From Rahnella aceris (GTDB lineage Bacteria > Pseudomonadota > Gammaproteobacteria > Enterobacterales > Enterobacteriaceae), in assembly GCF_011684115.1 (NCBI RefSeq), contig NZ_JAADJV010000001.1, forward strand, positions 1,860,001 through 1,924,000: a stretch of DNA of 64,000 bases, given 5' to 3'. A model generated the notes under the pieces. The model was not told where the DNA came from. It was given only the letters and a program-made list of their open reading frames with translations, and ran no database searches. The position numbers and the translations under genes are program-made. Shown piece after piece: positions 8,014 to 16,048 of this stretch; the first letter of the stretch is position 1; the number at the start of each line of letters is the position of its first letter.

Positions 8014-9018
8014 ATGCAAAACGTTACGCTCATCGGTATTGACCTCGGCAAGCATTCGTTCCATGTCCACGCTCAGGATAAAAACGGTAATGCATTGCTA
8101 CGTAAGAAGTTTTCCCGCAACCCGTTAACCGCCTTTCTCTCTACTTGTGCCGCTTCTACCGTTGTTATGGAGTCCTGTGCGGGCGCCCATTTTATGGCCC
8201 GGCACATCAGCCAGTTCGGGCATCAGGTGAAGCTCATATCTCCTCAGTTTGTCCGACCCTTCGTTAAAAGCAATAAGAACGATTTCATTGATGCCGGGGC
8301 TATCTGCGAAGCCGCATCACGACCTTCTATGCGCTTCGTGACTCCGCGAACCGAAGACCAGCAGGCTATGTCGGCGCTTCATCGCGTCCGTGACGCAATC
8401 GTCAGAGACCGCGTTAAAACCACCAACCAGATGCACGCTTTCCTGCTGGAGTTTGGCATTAGCATGCCGCGCGGCATCGCGGTTATCAGGCGTCTTGCCG
8501 CGGTGCTTGAAGAGCACGAACTGCCGCCTTATTTAGCGCGATTACTTATGCGTCTCCATCAGCATTACGCCTACCTCACTGAACAGATTGAAGAACTCGA
8601 ACAAGAGTTAAAAACCCACATGGCGGATGACGATACCGCGCAGCGCTTGCTGACTATCCCCGGCGTTGGACTTATCACGGCAAGCCTTTTAGCCACGAAG
8701 CCTGGTGATGGAAAAAGTTATGCCAGCAGCAGGGACTTTGCTGCATCGACGGGGTTAGTCCCACGTCAGTACAGCACTGGCGGAAAAAGTACGCTAATGG
8801 GCATCAGTAAGCGCGGGGATAAAAATCTGCGACGTCTTCTGGTGCAATGCGCTCGCGCTTTTATGCAACGACCTGAACACAATCAGGGGCGGCTGGCTGA
8901 CTAGGTGAAGGCCCAGCTCTCGCGGCATCACCCGAACGTAGTGGCCTGCGGGTTAGCCAACAAACTGGCCCGAATAGCCTGGTCGGTGACAACCCATCGC
9001 ACAGCTTTTATCCAATAA
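8014..9018 (+). pseudogene. IS110-family transposase with in-frame amber stop at 8902
   Basis: Translation starts at the ATG at 8014 (AAGGGG ribosome site upstream) with MQNVTLIGIDLGKHSFHVH. The frame carries the DEDD RuvC-like domain marks (D in GIDLGK, E in MESCAG, D in NKNDFIDA) and the C-terminal transposase_20 domain (TIPGVG, then GGKSTLMGISKRGDKNLRRL with the family serine). At codon 297 the frame meets TAG (8902-8904); reading continues without further stops to TAA at 9016-9018 with sequence normal for the family end (VKAQLSRHHPNVVACGLANK). A single change from TGG to TAG would explain this. The product is 296 aa unless the stop is read through (334 aa). The lost tail is short and outside the catalytic motifs, so the enzyme may or may not still work. 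Confidence 0.88.
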
Positions 9019-9280
9019 AAAGAGCCAACAGGGACGAACTGTTAGCTCTTAGGCATTACGCAGTGACTTTCTGGTTTTGCGACGACCGATTATTGATGAC
9101 ATGAACGGCACAGCGACCTGCGGATGAACCTGACATAAAAAATGGCTCTTTGAAGCCGTCCGCTTTTTAAGGTTCTGCAGGCGCGGACTTCATCGTGGCG
9201 CGGGCAACGTAAGGTTGCCCATCAGACGCCGTATAGATTTAAGCAAGCCCATCATAAATCAAAATCAACGTTGCAAAAAC
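9019..9280 (+). other. Non-coding right end of the IS; candidate bridge-RNA region
   Basis: These 262 bases between the transposase stop and the right repeat hold no gene. They contain at least two clear hairpins: AAGAGC-CAACAG (9020-9031) against CTGTTA-GCTCTT (9039-9050, one mismatch), and GGGCAAC (9202-9208) against GTTGCCC (9214-9220). IS110-family elements encode a structured bridge RNA in a non-coding end, and in the IS1111 branch this is the 3-prime end, as here. That this stretch makes such an RNA is inference; I did not identify the target- and donor-binding loops. Confidence 0.45.
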
Positions 9281-9292
9281 GGGGGTGACCAT
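9281..9292 (-). repeat. Right subterminal inverted repeat of the IS1111-type element
   Basis: GGGGGTGACCAT, 12 bases, perfect reverse complement of 7950-7961. Three bases (AGA) lie outside it before the flanking T-run. Confidence 0.85.
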
Positions 9293-9375
9293 AGATTTTT
9301 ATGGCTGGAATTTGGGATAAGTATTCATTGTGTTAGGATTGCGTAAGCGAGACTTACGAAAACGGAACCATCCTG

Positions 9376-9930
9376 ATGCACGAAAATCACAGTCAATATA
9401 AGCAATTAACCCGCTATTTATCCGCTGATATTCTTAAGAACAAAAAGGATTTCTCCTGGCGGCGGATAATCATCAGATGCATAAAACAACCCCAGCACCG
9501 GTACATTTTCTGGTGGCGTATTGCGAGCTATTTATACGCTACGGACAGCCATTTCTGCAAAGCCCGCGCCCGTAAGATTAACTACTCGTTAATAAGAAAG
9601 TATGGCATCGAGATCATGCTGGGAACGCAGATCGGAGAAGGCATCAGGCTTCCTCATCTCACCGGTATCGTCATCAATCCTCATTGCATGATTGGGAAGA
9701 ATGTCCGGATCCGGCAAAACACCACCATCGGCATTAAAGTGGATGAGGGGAAAAGACGTATAATCATTGGCGATAATGTGGATATTGGTGCCAATTGCTG
9801 CATTATCGGCAATGACATTACTATCGGCCACAATGTCACCATTGGTGCGATGTCGTTCATCAATAAGAACATCCCGGACAATGCCGTGTGTTATAACGAA
9901 AAAAGCAGCAAGATAATCATCAAAACGTAA
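9376..9930 (+). CDS. Serine-acetyltransferase-like hexapeptide-repeat acyltransferase
   Basis: A 184-aa protein. The N-terminal third (about 1-75) is helical and resembles that of CysE-like proteins of polysaccharide clusters (WcaB type). Residues about 80-175 form a left-handed beta-helix of hexapeptide repeats (IGEGIRLPHLTGIVINPHCMIGKNVRIRQ is read across two coils; later IGDNVDIGANC and IGNDITIGHNVTIGAMS). It probably O-acetylates a sugar of a surface polysaccharide, or serine. No polysaccharide genes flank it. The ATG at 9376 has no convincing ribosome site. The upstream side was altered by the IS, so its original promoter may be partly displaced. Confidence 0.75.
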   Translation: MHENHSQYKQLTRYLSADILKNKKDFSWRRIIIRCIKQPQHRYIFWWRIASYLYATDSHFCKARARKINYSLIRKYGIEIMLGTQIGEGIRLPHLTGIVINPHCMIGKNVRIRQNTTIGIKVDEGKRRIIIGDNVDIGANCCIIGNDITIGHNVTIGAMSFINKNIPDNAVCYNEKSSKIIIKT

Positions 9931-10023
9931 GAAACGCCTGCCGTCAGCGAACAGCGTTTATCGCCTCAGGAATGTTTCATTTACTCGGTGTCCGGTCTGT
10001 ATCGGTTTTTTATCCTAAATTTT

Positions 10024-11919
10024 TCATCCTAAATAATACCGGCCTTTTCCACTTTGTTTCGCGCGGTACATCGCGGCATCAGCCCGCGCCAGCAGCGCAT
10101 CCGGCAGCAATGACTGGCGCGCGCGACCAATCGCCACGCCGATGCTGGCAGACAGCGCCACCGGGACACCTGCGATACACTCGATGGAATGCAGAGCACT
10201 CATCAGGCTGATGCAAATACGGCTGACGTCACTCTCAGTATTCATCAGCCCGCTCAACAAAACGGTAAACTCATCTCCCGCCAGACGCGCCACAATATCT
10301 TGTGAACGCAGATTTTCACGTAAGGTATAACCAAAAAACTTCAGGATTAAATCGCCGAATTCGTGCCCGTAGGTGTCGTTGTACGCTTTAAAATTATCAA
10401 TATCCAAAAAGAGCAATGCGATGTCTCTATCTGCTTTTTCTTGTTTTCCGGCGGCATGAATCAGTGACTGCTGGAACGCGCGCCGGTTTGGTAATCCGGT
10501 CAGTGCGTCATGATTTGCTTCAAATTCCAGCTGAGCCTGTAACGCTTTAATTTCACTGATATCGGTTGAAAGGCCGTAATAACCATTGCGAATATCGTCG
10601 CAGGGGATAAGCGTGGTATGCAAAACACCGCCTTTGGCATGATGGGAGTGATCCGACAATTCGATTTCGTAACTTACTGTCATTCCCTGCAAAGCCTGGC
10701 GAATATAGGGCTTAATTTTCTGATAGCTGTCATCTCCAACCACATCCCTGACCTGCTTCCCGCTGACCTGTGTCTCTTCGACGCCATACCAGTTGGCGTG
10801 AAAATGATTCACAAAAGTGTATTGTTCATTCGCATCAACATGGCAAATCAGCGCGGGAATGTTATCGGTGATGGCTCTGAGGCGGTTTTTGCTTTCCGTC
10901 AGTTCCCGTTCCCGGGTCAGACGCTGGGCGATTTCCTGATGAAGCTGATCCATCGCCACCTGCAACTCATAAGTCCGGTCGGCCACACGGCGTTCCAGAT
11001 CCCCCTGCAGTGAATACAATGCCTGTTCGATATGTTTACGCTCAGTAATATCGCTGATGACAACAATGTAGTGATGGGCTTCACCAGCCACATTACGCAC
11101 GAGTGAGGCCGTCAGAGTCACCCACAGCGTGCTGCCGTTCGCCCGCTGTAAAAGTTTCTCTATGCAGAAACTGTTTATTTCACCGGAGAGCAAACGGGGA
11201 ATCAGCACATTTTCGGCATAAAGATCATCGGAATGGGTCACGTCATGCAGCAAACAGGCGCGCAGCTGATATTCGGCATAACCCAGCATATTGCACACCT
11301 GCGGATTGATGCGCAGCCAGCGCCAGTCGAGTCCGACTAAGGAGAAGCCGACGGCAGCGTGAGCAAATGTCTGTTCAAATAAAGCCTCAGTTTTCGCCAG
11401 ATTATCTTCTACCCGCGCCGTGTACTGCCGGTTTTCAAGGTGAAAAATATAACTTTGTACCAGCGCCGTCATATCCAGCAAAGTCTGCTGTTCCTCCTCA
11501 CACCAGTCCCTCGGGCGATCATCAATCAGGCATAACGCGCCCAGCGCCACACCCTCTTTTGAATGCAAGGCACAGCCGGCATAAAACACGATGTGAGGCG
11601 CGCCGGTCACCAGCGGATTATCGTGGAAGCGCAAATCGAGCCGGGCATCCCTGACAATCAGCGGACCGGGCTCGAGAATAGTATGACCGCAAAAGGAGGT
11701 ATCACGGCAAGACTGATGAATATCAATGCCGGTGTGAGAAAGGAACCACTGGCGGTCCGCGTCAATCAATGAAACAACGACAGCCTTAGCCTGAAACTGC
11801 CGGGCGACCATCCGGGTAATACGGTCGATCTCCTCAATTCCGGGGGAATCCAGGATCCCCAGAGAAGCCAGTATGGCAAGACGAGCCTGTTCATCAACTG
11901 CCGGTTGAGGGACTAACAT
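10024..11919 (-). CDS. Diguanylate cyclase with GAF and two PAS sensor domains
   Basis: A 631-aa soluble protein that should make cyclic di-GMP from two GTP. Order of domains: GAF (about 25-160, with the SLIDADRQWFLS and SFCGHTIL marks), PAS (about 180-295), a coiled-coil linker (about 300-345), PAS (about 350-460) and GGDEF (about 465-631). The active-site signature is AGDEF (547-551), a common working variant. The metal-site region DIDNFKAYNDTYGH is intact, and an RxxD inhibitory site (R538-D541) lies five residues before AGDEF, so product inhibition is expected. No membrane segment is present; GAF and PAS should sense a cytosolic signal. No enzyme partner is adjacent, but an EAL protein lies 2.3 kb away. 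Confidence 0.92.
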   Translation of the reverse strand: MLVPQPAVDEQARLAILASLGILDSPGIEEIDRITRMVARQFQAKAVVVSLIDADRQWFLSHTGIDIHQSCRDTSFCGHTILEPGPLIVRDARLDLRFHDNPLVTGAPHIVFYAGCALHSKEGVALGALCLIDDRPRDWCEEEQQTLLDMTALVQSYIFHLENRQYTARVEDNLAKTEALFEQTFAHAAVGFSLVGLDWRWLRINPQVCNMLGYAEYQLRACLLHDVTHSDDLYAENVLIPRLLSGEINSFCIEKLLQRANGSTLWVTLTASLVRNVAGEAHHYIVVISDITERKHIEQALYSLQGDLERRVADRTYELQVAMDQLHQEIAQRLTRERELTESKNRLRAITDNIPALICHVDANEQYTFVNHFHANWYGVEETQVSGKQVRDVVGDDSYQKIKPYIRQALQGMTVSYEIELSDHSHHAKGGVLHTTLIPCDDIRNGYYGLSTDISEIKALQAQLEFEANHDALTGLPNRRAFQQSLIHAAGKQEKADRDIALLFLDIDNFKAYNDTYGHEFGDLILKFFGYTLRENLRSQDIVARLAGDEFTVLLSGLMNTESDVSRICISLMSALHSIECIAGVPVALSASIGVAIGRARQSLLPDALLARADAAMYRAKQSGKGRYYLG

Positions 11920-12083
11920 AATGCGCTCTCAATGATTACTGATGACTATTTCACCAAGTCTACTGTGTTTGGCCGGGAAAACGGCTCTGATTCCGCCTCG
12001 CAGAGGCAAAATCAGAATAATGACAGATCAGGAAATGCGTGAATGGTTAACACTTTTCGTACAAAAATGGGGCAATCAATGCA

Positions 12084-13115
12084 TTAAAGCGAAGTCACCC
12101 AATTCACATGAGTGGCATCCGCCTGCCCCGATTGCTCAGCATCACGGCGGAATTTCTCCCGCATCTCAGAAGGCGTTGTGCCATAGAATTCATGGAAATA
12201 GCGACGTAAAGCGCTGGGTTCCAGGCCACACTGTCTCGCAATGGCGGCCAGACTTTGATCCGACATCGAAGAGGTTCGCAGGAGGCGCTTCGCCAGCAGT
12301 AAGCGCCGGCTGCGAATGAATTGCGCGATGCCGCCAAGCGGTTCAAACAGGCGATACAACCCTGAGCGCGAAATAGCAAAATCTTTGCACAGAATATCAA
12401 TACTGATCGGCCTGCCGAGATGCTTTTCGATATACAGGCAAATGCGCTCAAGACGTGCACTTTGCTCAAACGGATGTTCCACCTTCTTCCCCGCCACCAG
12501 ATGCAGTGTTTGCAGGAATACCGACGCCGCCCCCTCGCCAGTGCTCAGTACTTCCTGTTCGGTCATCTGATCAAACACCTGCACCATCGTCGCAAAATGA
12601 TTGCGCAGAATGATGTTCACCGGTGAGGCTGCCGGAATACGCTTTCCGTGTAACGAGGCAATATCGACATTAAAATGCAGGCTGTGCTTGGGCATAATAA
12701 TGTACTGATAAGAACCGAGACGCGGTTTCTGCTCGCCCGGATACACATGGATTTTAATCGGCTGCGACATATCCTGGATCAGGATATCCCCCTGGCTCAG
12801 CATGAACCGCTCGCCGAAACACTGGCAGTCCATCCCCCCGATAATCACAATGAAAATGACGATATGATCGGGCATCGAAAACAGGTTGCCGTACTGGCGA
12901 TTGATATCGTGCTCACTGACAGTCAGCACACCGCCAATCACGCGGCCGAAGTTGTAGCCGGTGACGCTCCAGTCAAATTCTTCCCTGTTGCGATCCGGCA
13001 GTTCAAGTTTGAAACCTGCGCTGGACATTCCGTCTTCCCATTCGTAAAAACGGGTGTCGAAATCCTGATAAATGTTCGCACTATCAACGATCTTTCGTGA
13101 TGATGAATCGCTCAT
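12084..13115 (-). CDS. AraC-family transcriptional regulator
   Basis: A 343-aa protein with an N-terminal sensing domain (about 1-220) and a C-terminal AraC double helix-turn-helix (about 232-325): SIDILCKDFAISRSGLYRLFE is the first HTH and SLAAIARQCGLEPSALRRYFHEFYGTTPSEMR the second, which contains the family signature. The N-terminal part resembles the AraC-binding-like domain of ligand-sensing regulators. Upstream (13116-13422) is an AT-rich stretch with two inverted repeats that could be its operators. It is divergent from the small membrane protein at 13423. Its target and ligand are unknown. Confidence 0.87.
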   Translation of the reverse strand: MSDSSSRKIVDSANIYQDFDTRFYEWEDGMSSAGFKLELPDRNREEFDWSVTGYNFGRVIGGVLTVSEHDINRQYGNLFSMPDHIVIFIVIIGGMDCQCFGERFMLSQGDILIQDMSQPIKIHVYPGEQKPRLGSYQYIIMPKHSLHFNVDIASLHGKRIPAASPVNIILRNHFATMVQVFDQMTEQEVLSTGEGAASVFLQTLHLVAGKKVEHPFEQSARLERICLYIEKHLGRPISIDILCKDFAISRSGLYRLFEPLGGIAQFIRSRRLLLAKRLLRTSSMSDQSLAAIARQCGLEPSALRRYFHEFYGTTPSEMREKFRRDAEQSGQADATHVNWVTSL

Positions 13116-13271
13116 TTACTCACCGAGAATTAAGATAATTCCTAAAAAGATAATCCACCACGGCCTGATAAATCAATCCTCAGCAGTAATTGGTAATACT
13201 TTTTCATCATAAAAAACTATTTTTTAGTCAGCCTATAACGTTTAAAAGACTGTAAAATCAGTCAGTAAATC

Positions 13272-13340
13272 GCGCTATTCAACGAATAGCGCTGGCAGGT
13301 TGTTCGCGATAATAATTTCAGGATCAGTTAATATCGCGAA
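13272..13340. promoter_or_regulatory. Paired inverted repeats in the araC-type/13423 divergent region
   Basis: The 307-base gap 13116-13422 holds no gene. It contains GCGCTATTC (13272-13280) facing GAATAGCGC (13284-13292) around a 3-base loop, and TTCGCGAT (13303-13310) facing ATCGCGAA (13333-13340). The first could be a hairpin in RNA or a protein site; the second has the spacing of an operator pair. Control by the adjacent AraC-type regulator is inference. Confidence 0.4.
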
Positions 13341-13422
13341 TAATAACCCGCTTTTTTCGGTTTACTCTCCTTCAAAAAAATCTACGTCAAATGATTGACT
13401 CCACTCATCCCGGGAGCGTGCG

Positions 13423-13692
13423 ATGGTAAAAAGAAAGGTTCTGGAAGAGGGACGTCAGCTTAAAAGAATGAATGCCGAAACCCGCAGGCAGTCGCACATG
13501 CATAAGTGGTTCGCGATTGTGGCTGCTCTCGACTGTGTGCTGGTCATTTTTTATGATCAGGATATGCGCAATATCGTTTTCTCAGCGGGTGTCTGCGCGG
13601 TGTGCACCTACCTCTGGCTGAAAGGCCGTAAACAATCCCGCCGTTACCGCCGCGAATGGGATGAAAAATTTGGGACTAAAAAGCATCCCTGA
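13423..13692 (+). CDS. Small two-span membrane protein
   Basis: The 89-aa product has a basic N-terminal tail (about 1-27), two hydrophobic spans (about 28-44 and 48-65, joined by DQDMRN) and a basic C-terminal tail (KGRKQSRRYRREWDEKF). This is a hairpin topology, probably with both ends in the cytoplasm. A GGGAG ribosome site precedes the ATG. I do not recognise the family. It is divergent from the AraC-type gene and followed by a GGDEF remnant, so its function may or may not relate to cyclic di-GMP. Confidence 0.65.
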   Translation: MVKRKVLEEGRQLKRMNAETRRQSHMHKWFAIVAALDCVLVIFYDQDMRNIVFSAGVCAVCTYLWLKGRKQSRRYRREWDEKFGTKKHP

Positions 13693-13855
13693 GACTTCAT
13701 GTCAGGCTGTTCTTCTTCCGTCGCCTTAGCGTTTATAAAGAAATTCCTAAATATGATAAAAGTGTTTCTGTCCTGCACGGATCATCAGTCACAATAACAG
13801 TTCGCATACCCGCCACACTCTTTCACCGATTTGTTATCACAGTCCTGTTAAGCTA

Positions 13856-14060
13856 ATTTCCCCAGGACCGTATCTGTCGGCAGGTTATCTCCTGCTTCGG
13901 TTAGCTCTGAATTCGCAGAATAATATTCCGATGACGAACGATATCGGTATGGCATTCCGTGATGCCCAATCAGGATTCGGTCTCGCCCTTATTAATCCAG
14001 GCAGATCATGCTTTGTATCGGGCAAAATTCGCCGGTAAAAACCGCATTGAACTGAGTTGA
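13856..14060 (+). pseudogene. Decayed C-terminal remnant of a GGDEF diguanylate cyclase
   Basis: In the 558-base gap 13693-14250, two adjoining frames spell the end of a GGDEF domain. The first reads PGPYLSAGYLLLRLALNSQN then NIPMT; after a shift of +1 the second reads TISVWHSVMPNQDSVSPLL then ADHALYRAKFAGKNRIEL and stop at 14058-14060. The second part matches the family pattern SIG-AVMP...ADxALYRAKxAGRN. The junction near 13940 looks like a 4-base duplication. The GGDEF motif and everything before it are gone. No start exists, so this is a relic. I saw nothing else in the rest of the gap. Confidence 0.72.
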
Positions 14061-14250
14061 TCGTTATTCACCCGAATAATATATCGAATACCTTACTTAG
14101 GGCGTGATAACCGATTGAATTTTAAAATTTAAAAACAACGGTAATATTCTCATCCGATTGTGAGTAATAATTGCAAAAACAATCTGATGAGTTTACTGGC
14201 TAACAAACTGTGCCACATCACACTCATTTTCTGCTCGGGGTATTTAACTC

Positions 14251-15924
14251 ATGCTTACAGATATTGCGATATGCCAGGCAGTTCTTGATGCTCTTCCCGA
14301 AGCGACAGTCCTTAAAGATAATGAGCGTAAACTGGTATTCCTTAATCAGAAAGCCAGCGAATTTTATGGACGTCCACGGGAAGAATTGATTGGTCAGGAT
14401 GTTTCTTTTTTCACAGATCCTGAACAATCTGCCCGGCAGCGTGAGCGCGATATTGAAGTTCTGGAAACCGGAGAGAAAACGGTCAACGAAGAAACGCTGG
14501 TTGACCCGTCAGGTAAGCGACGCAATGTGCTGGTACGTAAATCCCGCGTCACGCTGGAGACACGGCATTTCATTCTGACCTCTATTATGGATATTTCGCT
14601 TTTGCGCAGTTCAGAAGCGCAGATCCGCTACCTTGCCCGTCATGACGTATTAACCGGCTTGCCGAACCGGACGGCATTGAGTGAAGAACTTAGCCAGATT
14701 GCCGCCCGGCGCATGTATCGCCCTGACCCCTGCGCCCTCTTCTTGTTGAATCTCAACGATTTCAATTACATCAACGACACATACGGCTATCAGGCGGGCG
14801 ATGCCATTCTCTGCGAATTCGGCCAGCGTCTGCGTAATGAAGTCGGCAACAGCGGAACAGTTTCGCGCATCGGCGGCGATGAATTCTCGATTATCCTGCG
14901 CAATAATCCGACCAGTGAAATGGCCAATAATCTGGCGCTGGAAATACTGGTGATGATGCGCCAGCCGTTTACGCTGACGCGGGCTAATCCGATGATTACG
15001 ATTTCATTCGGCATCGTGATGTTTGGTGCAGAGAATATTACCGCCGGCGAGATCATGCGCCGCGGGAATACGGCGCTGCTGGAAGCCAAGCAGCGCGGCA
15101 AAAATATGTTCTCGTTTTATTCTGAATTGCTCGATGCCAGCAGCGTCAGTAAACGCATTATGGTGAAAGCGCTGGCGGAATCACTGGCCAAAGAAGGTGA
15201 CCTGACCTGTGTTTATCAGCCTATTTTACGCAGCCACGATGAGAAAGTCGTTTGCGTTGAAGCGCTGGCACGCTGGAACCACGGCGTGCTCGGACAAGTC
15301 TCGCCGGTACAATTTATCGCCCTGGCCGAAGAGACCGGACTGGTTATTCAGCTCGGTGAAATTGTTCTGCGGCAGGCGTGTCGGGATATCAGGAATTTTG
15401 AACGGCTCAATCTGGCGATCAACGTTTCTGCTGTTCAACTCGGTGAACCGGATTTCGGACCGCGTATTCTGGCGGTTCTGGCAGAGGAAGATTTCCCGCC
15501 TTCACGGCTCGAACTTGAACTGACCGAAACCTCAGTGATGAACGCCAACGGGATCAGCCTCAGCCATCTCGCTAAATTACGTCAGGTCGGGGTTAAAATT
15601 TCGCTCGACGATTTTGGTACCGGTTATTCCAGCCTCAGTTTGCTAAAAGATATCTCGGTAGACAGCGTGAAAATTGACCGTTCGTTTGTGCAGTACGTCA
15701 CAGAAGTGAATGATACCGCCGCGATTGTTTCTGCCGTGTCTCAGCTTGGCAATAAAATGCATCTCAACGTCATTGCAGAAGGCGTTGAAAATCAGTTGCA
15801 AAAAACTTTCTTAGTATCAGCAGGTTGCTCGCACCTCCAGGGCTATCTGTTCTCGCGTCCCGTACCGGTAGAAGTGTTAAGCACGTTACTGAGCAATGAA
15901 ATGAACATGTTATCCAGTACGTAA
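14251..15924 (+). CDS. PAS-GGDEF-EAL protein, probable cyclic-di-GMP phosphodiesterase
   Basis: A 557-aa soluble protein: PAS (about 5-118), GGDEF (about 125-292) and EAL (about 300-550). The EAL residues for metal and catalysis are present: E337 in EAL, N391, E426, D453-D454 in DDFGTGYSS, K474, E510 and Q530, so it should hydrolyse cyclic di-GMP. The GGDEF signature (208-212) is intact, but the metal-site segment reads NLNDFNYIND (from residue 167), with Asn where the first metal-binding Asp belongs, and the following YGH is YGY. No RxxD inhibitory site is present. The cyclase half is therefore probably a GTP-sensing regulatory domain. The ribosome site before 14251 is weak. Confidence 0.9.
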   Translation: MLTDIAICQAVLDALPEATVLKDNERKLVFLNQKASEFYGRPREELIGQDVSFFTDPEQSARQRERDIEVLETGEKTVNEETLVDPSGKRRNVLVRKSRVTLETRHFILTSIMDISLLRSSEAQIRYLARHDVLTGLPNRTALSEELSQIAARRMYRPDPCALFLLNLNDFNYINDTYGYQAGDAILCEFGQRLRNEVGNSGTVSRIGGDEFSIILRNNPTSEMANNLALEILVMMRQPFTLTRANPMITISFGIVMFGAENITAGEIMRRGNTALLEAKQRGKNMFSFYSELLDASSVSKRIMVKALAESLAKEGDLTCVYQPILRSHDEKVVCVEALARWNHGVLGQVSPVQFIALAEETGLVIQLGEIVLRQACRDIRNFERLNLAINVSAVQLGEPDFGPRILAVLAEEDFPPSRLELELTETSVMNANGISLSHLAKLRQVGVKISLDDFGTGYSSLSLLKDISVDSVKIDRSFVQYVTEVNDTAAIVSAVSQLGNKMHLNVIAEGVENQLQKTFLVSAGCSHLQGYLFSRPVPVEVLSTLLSNEMNMLSST

Positions 15925-16048
15925 ACCATCTATTTATAAGCACCATAGATAACTCAAAACACCTTATTAATTCATTCAATTGGCGCTCGTCCCTGTTTTA
16001 CTGACATGATCCGAGGCTGATAAATCACGCCGTTTAAGGAACTACATC

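Larger units (their letters stand above)
7943..9295 (+). mobile_element. IS110-family (IS1111-type) insertion sequence
   Basis: The element contains one IS110-family transposase gene and has 12-base subterminal inverted repeats: ATGGTCACCCCC at 7950-7961 and its complement GGGGGTGACCAT at 9281-9292. IS1111-type members have such inset repeats, with about 7 extra bases on the left and 3 on the right; this sets the ends at roughly 7943 and 9295, give or take a base or two. No target duplication is visible, as usual for the family. The transposase lies near the left end and about 260 non-coding bases fill the right end. The insertion point is the 3-prime foot of the pxp terminator hairpin. Confidence 0.85.

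Noticed and set aside
11942..12319. 125-codon open frame near the AraC-type gene
   Set aside because: Most of it is antisense to the DNA-binding domain of the AraC-type regulator, which has clear family motifs.
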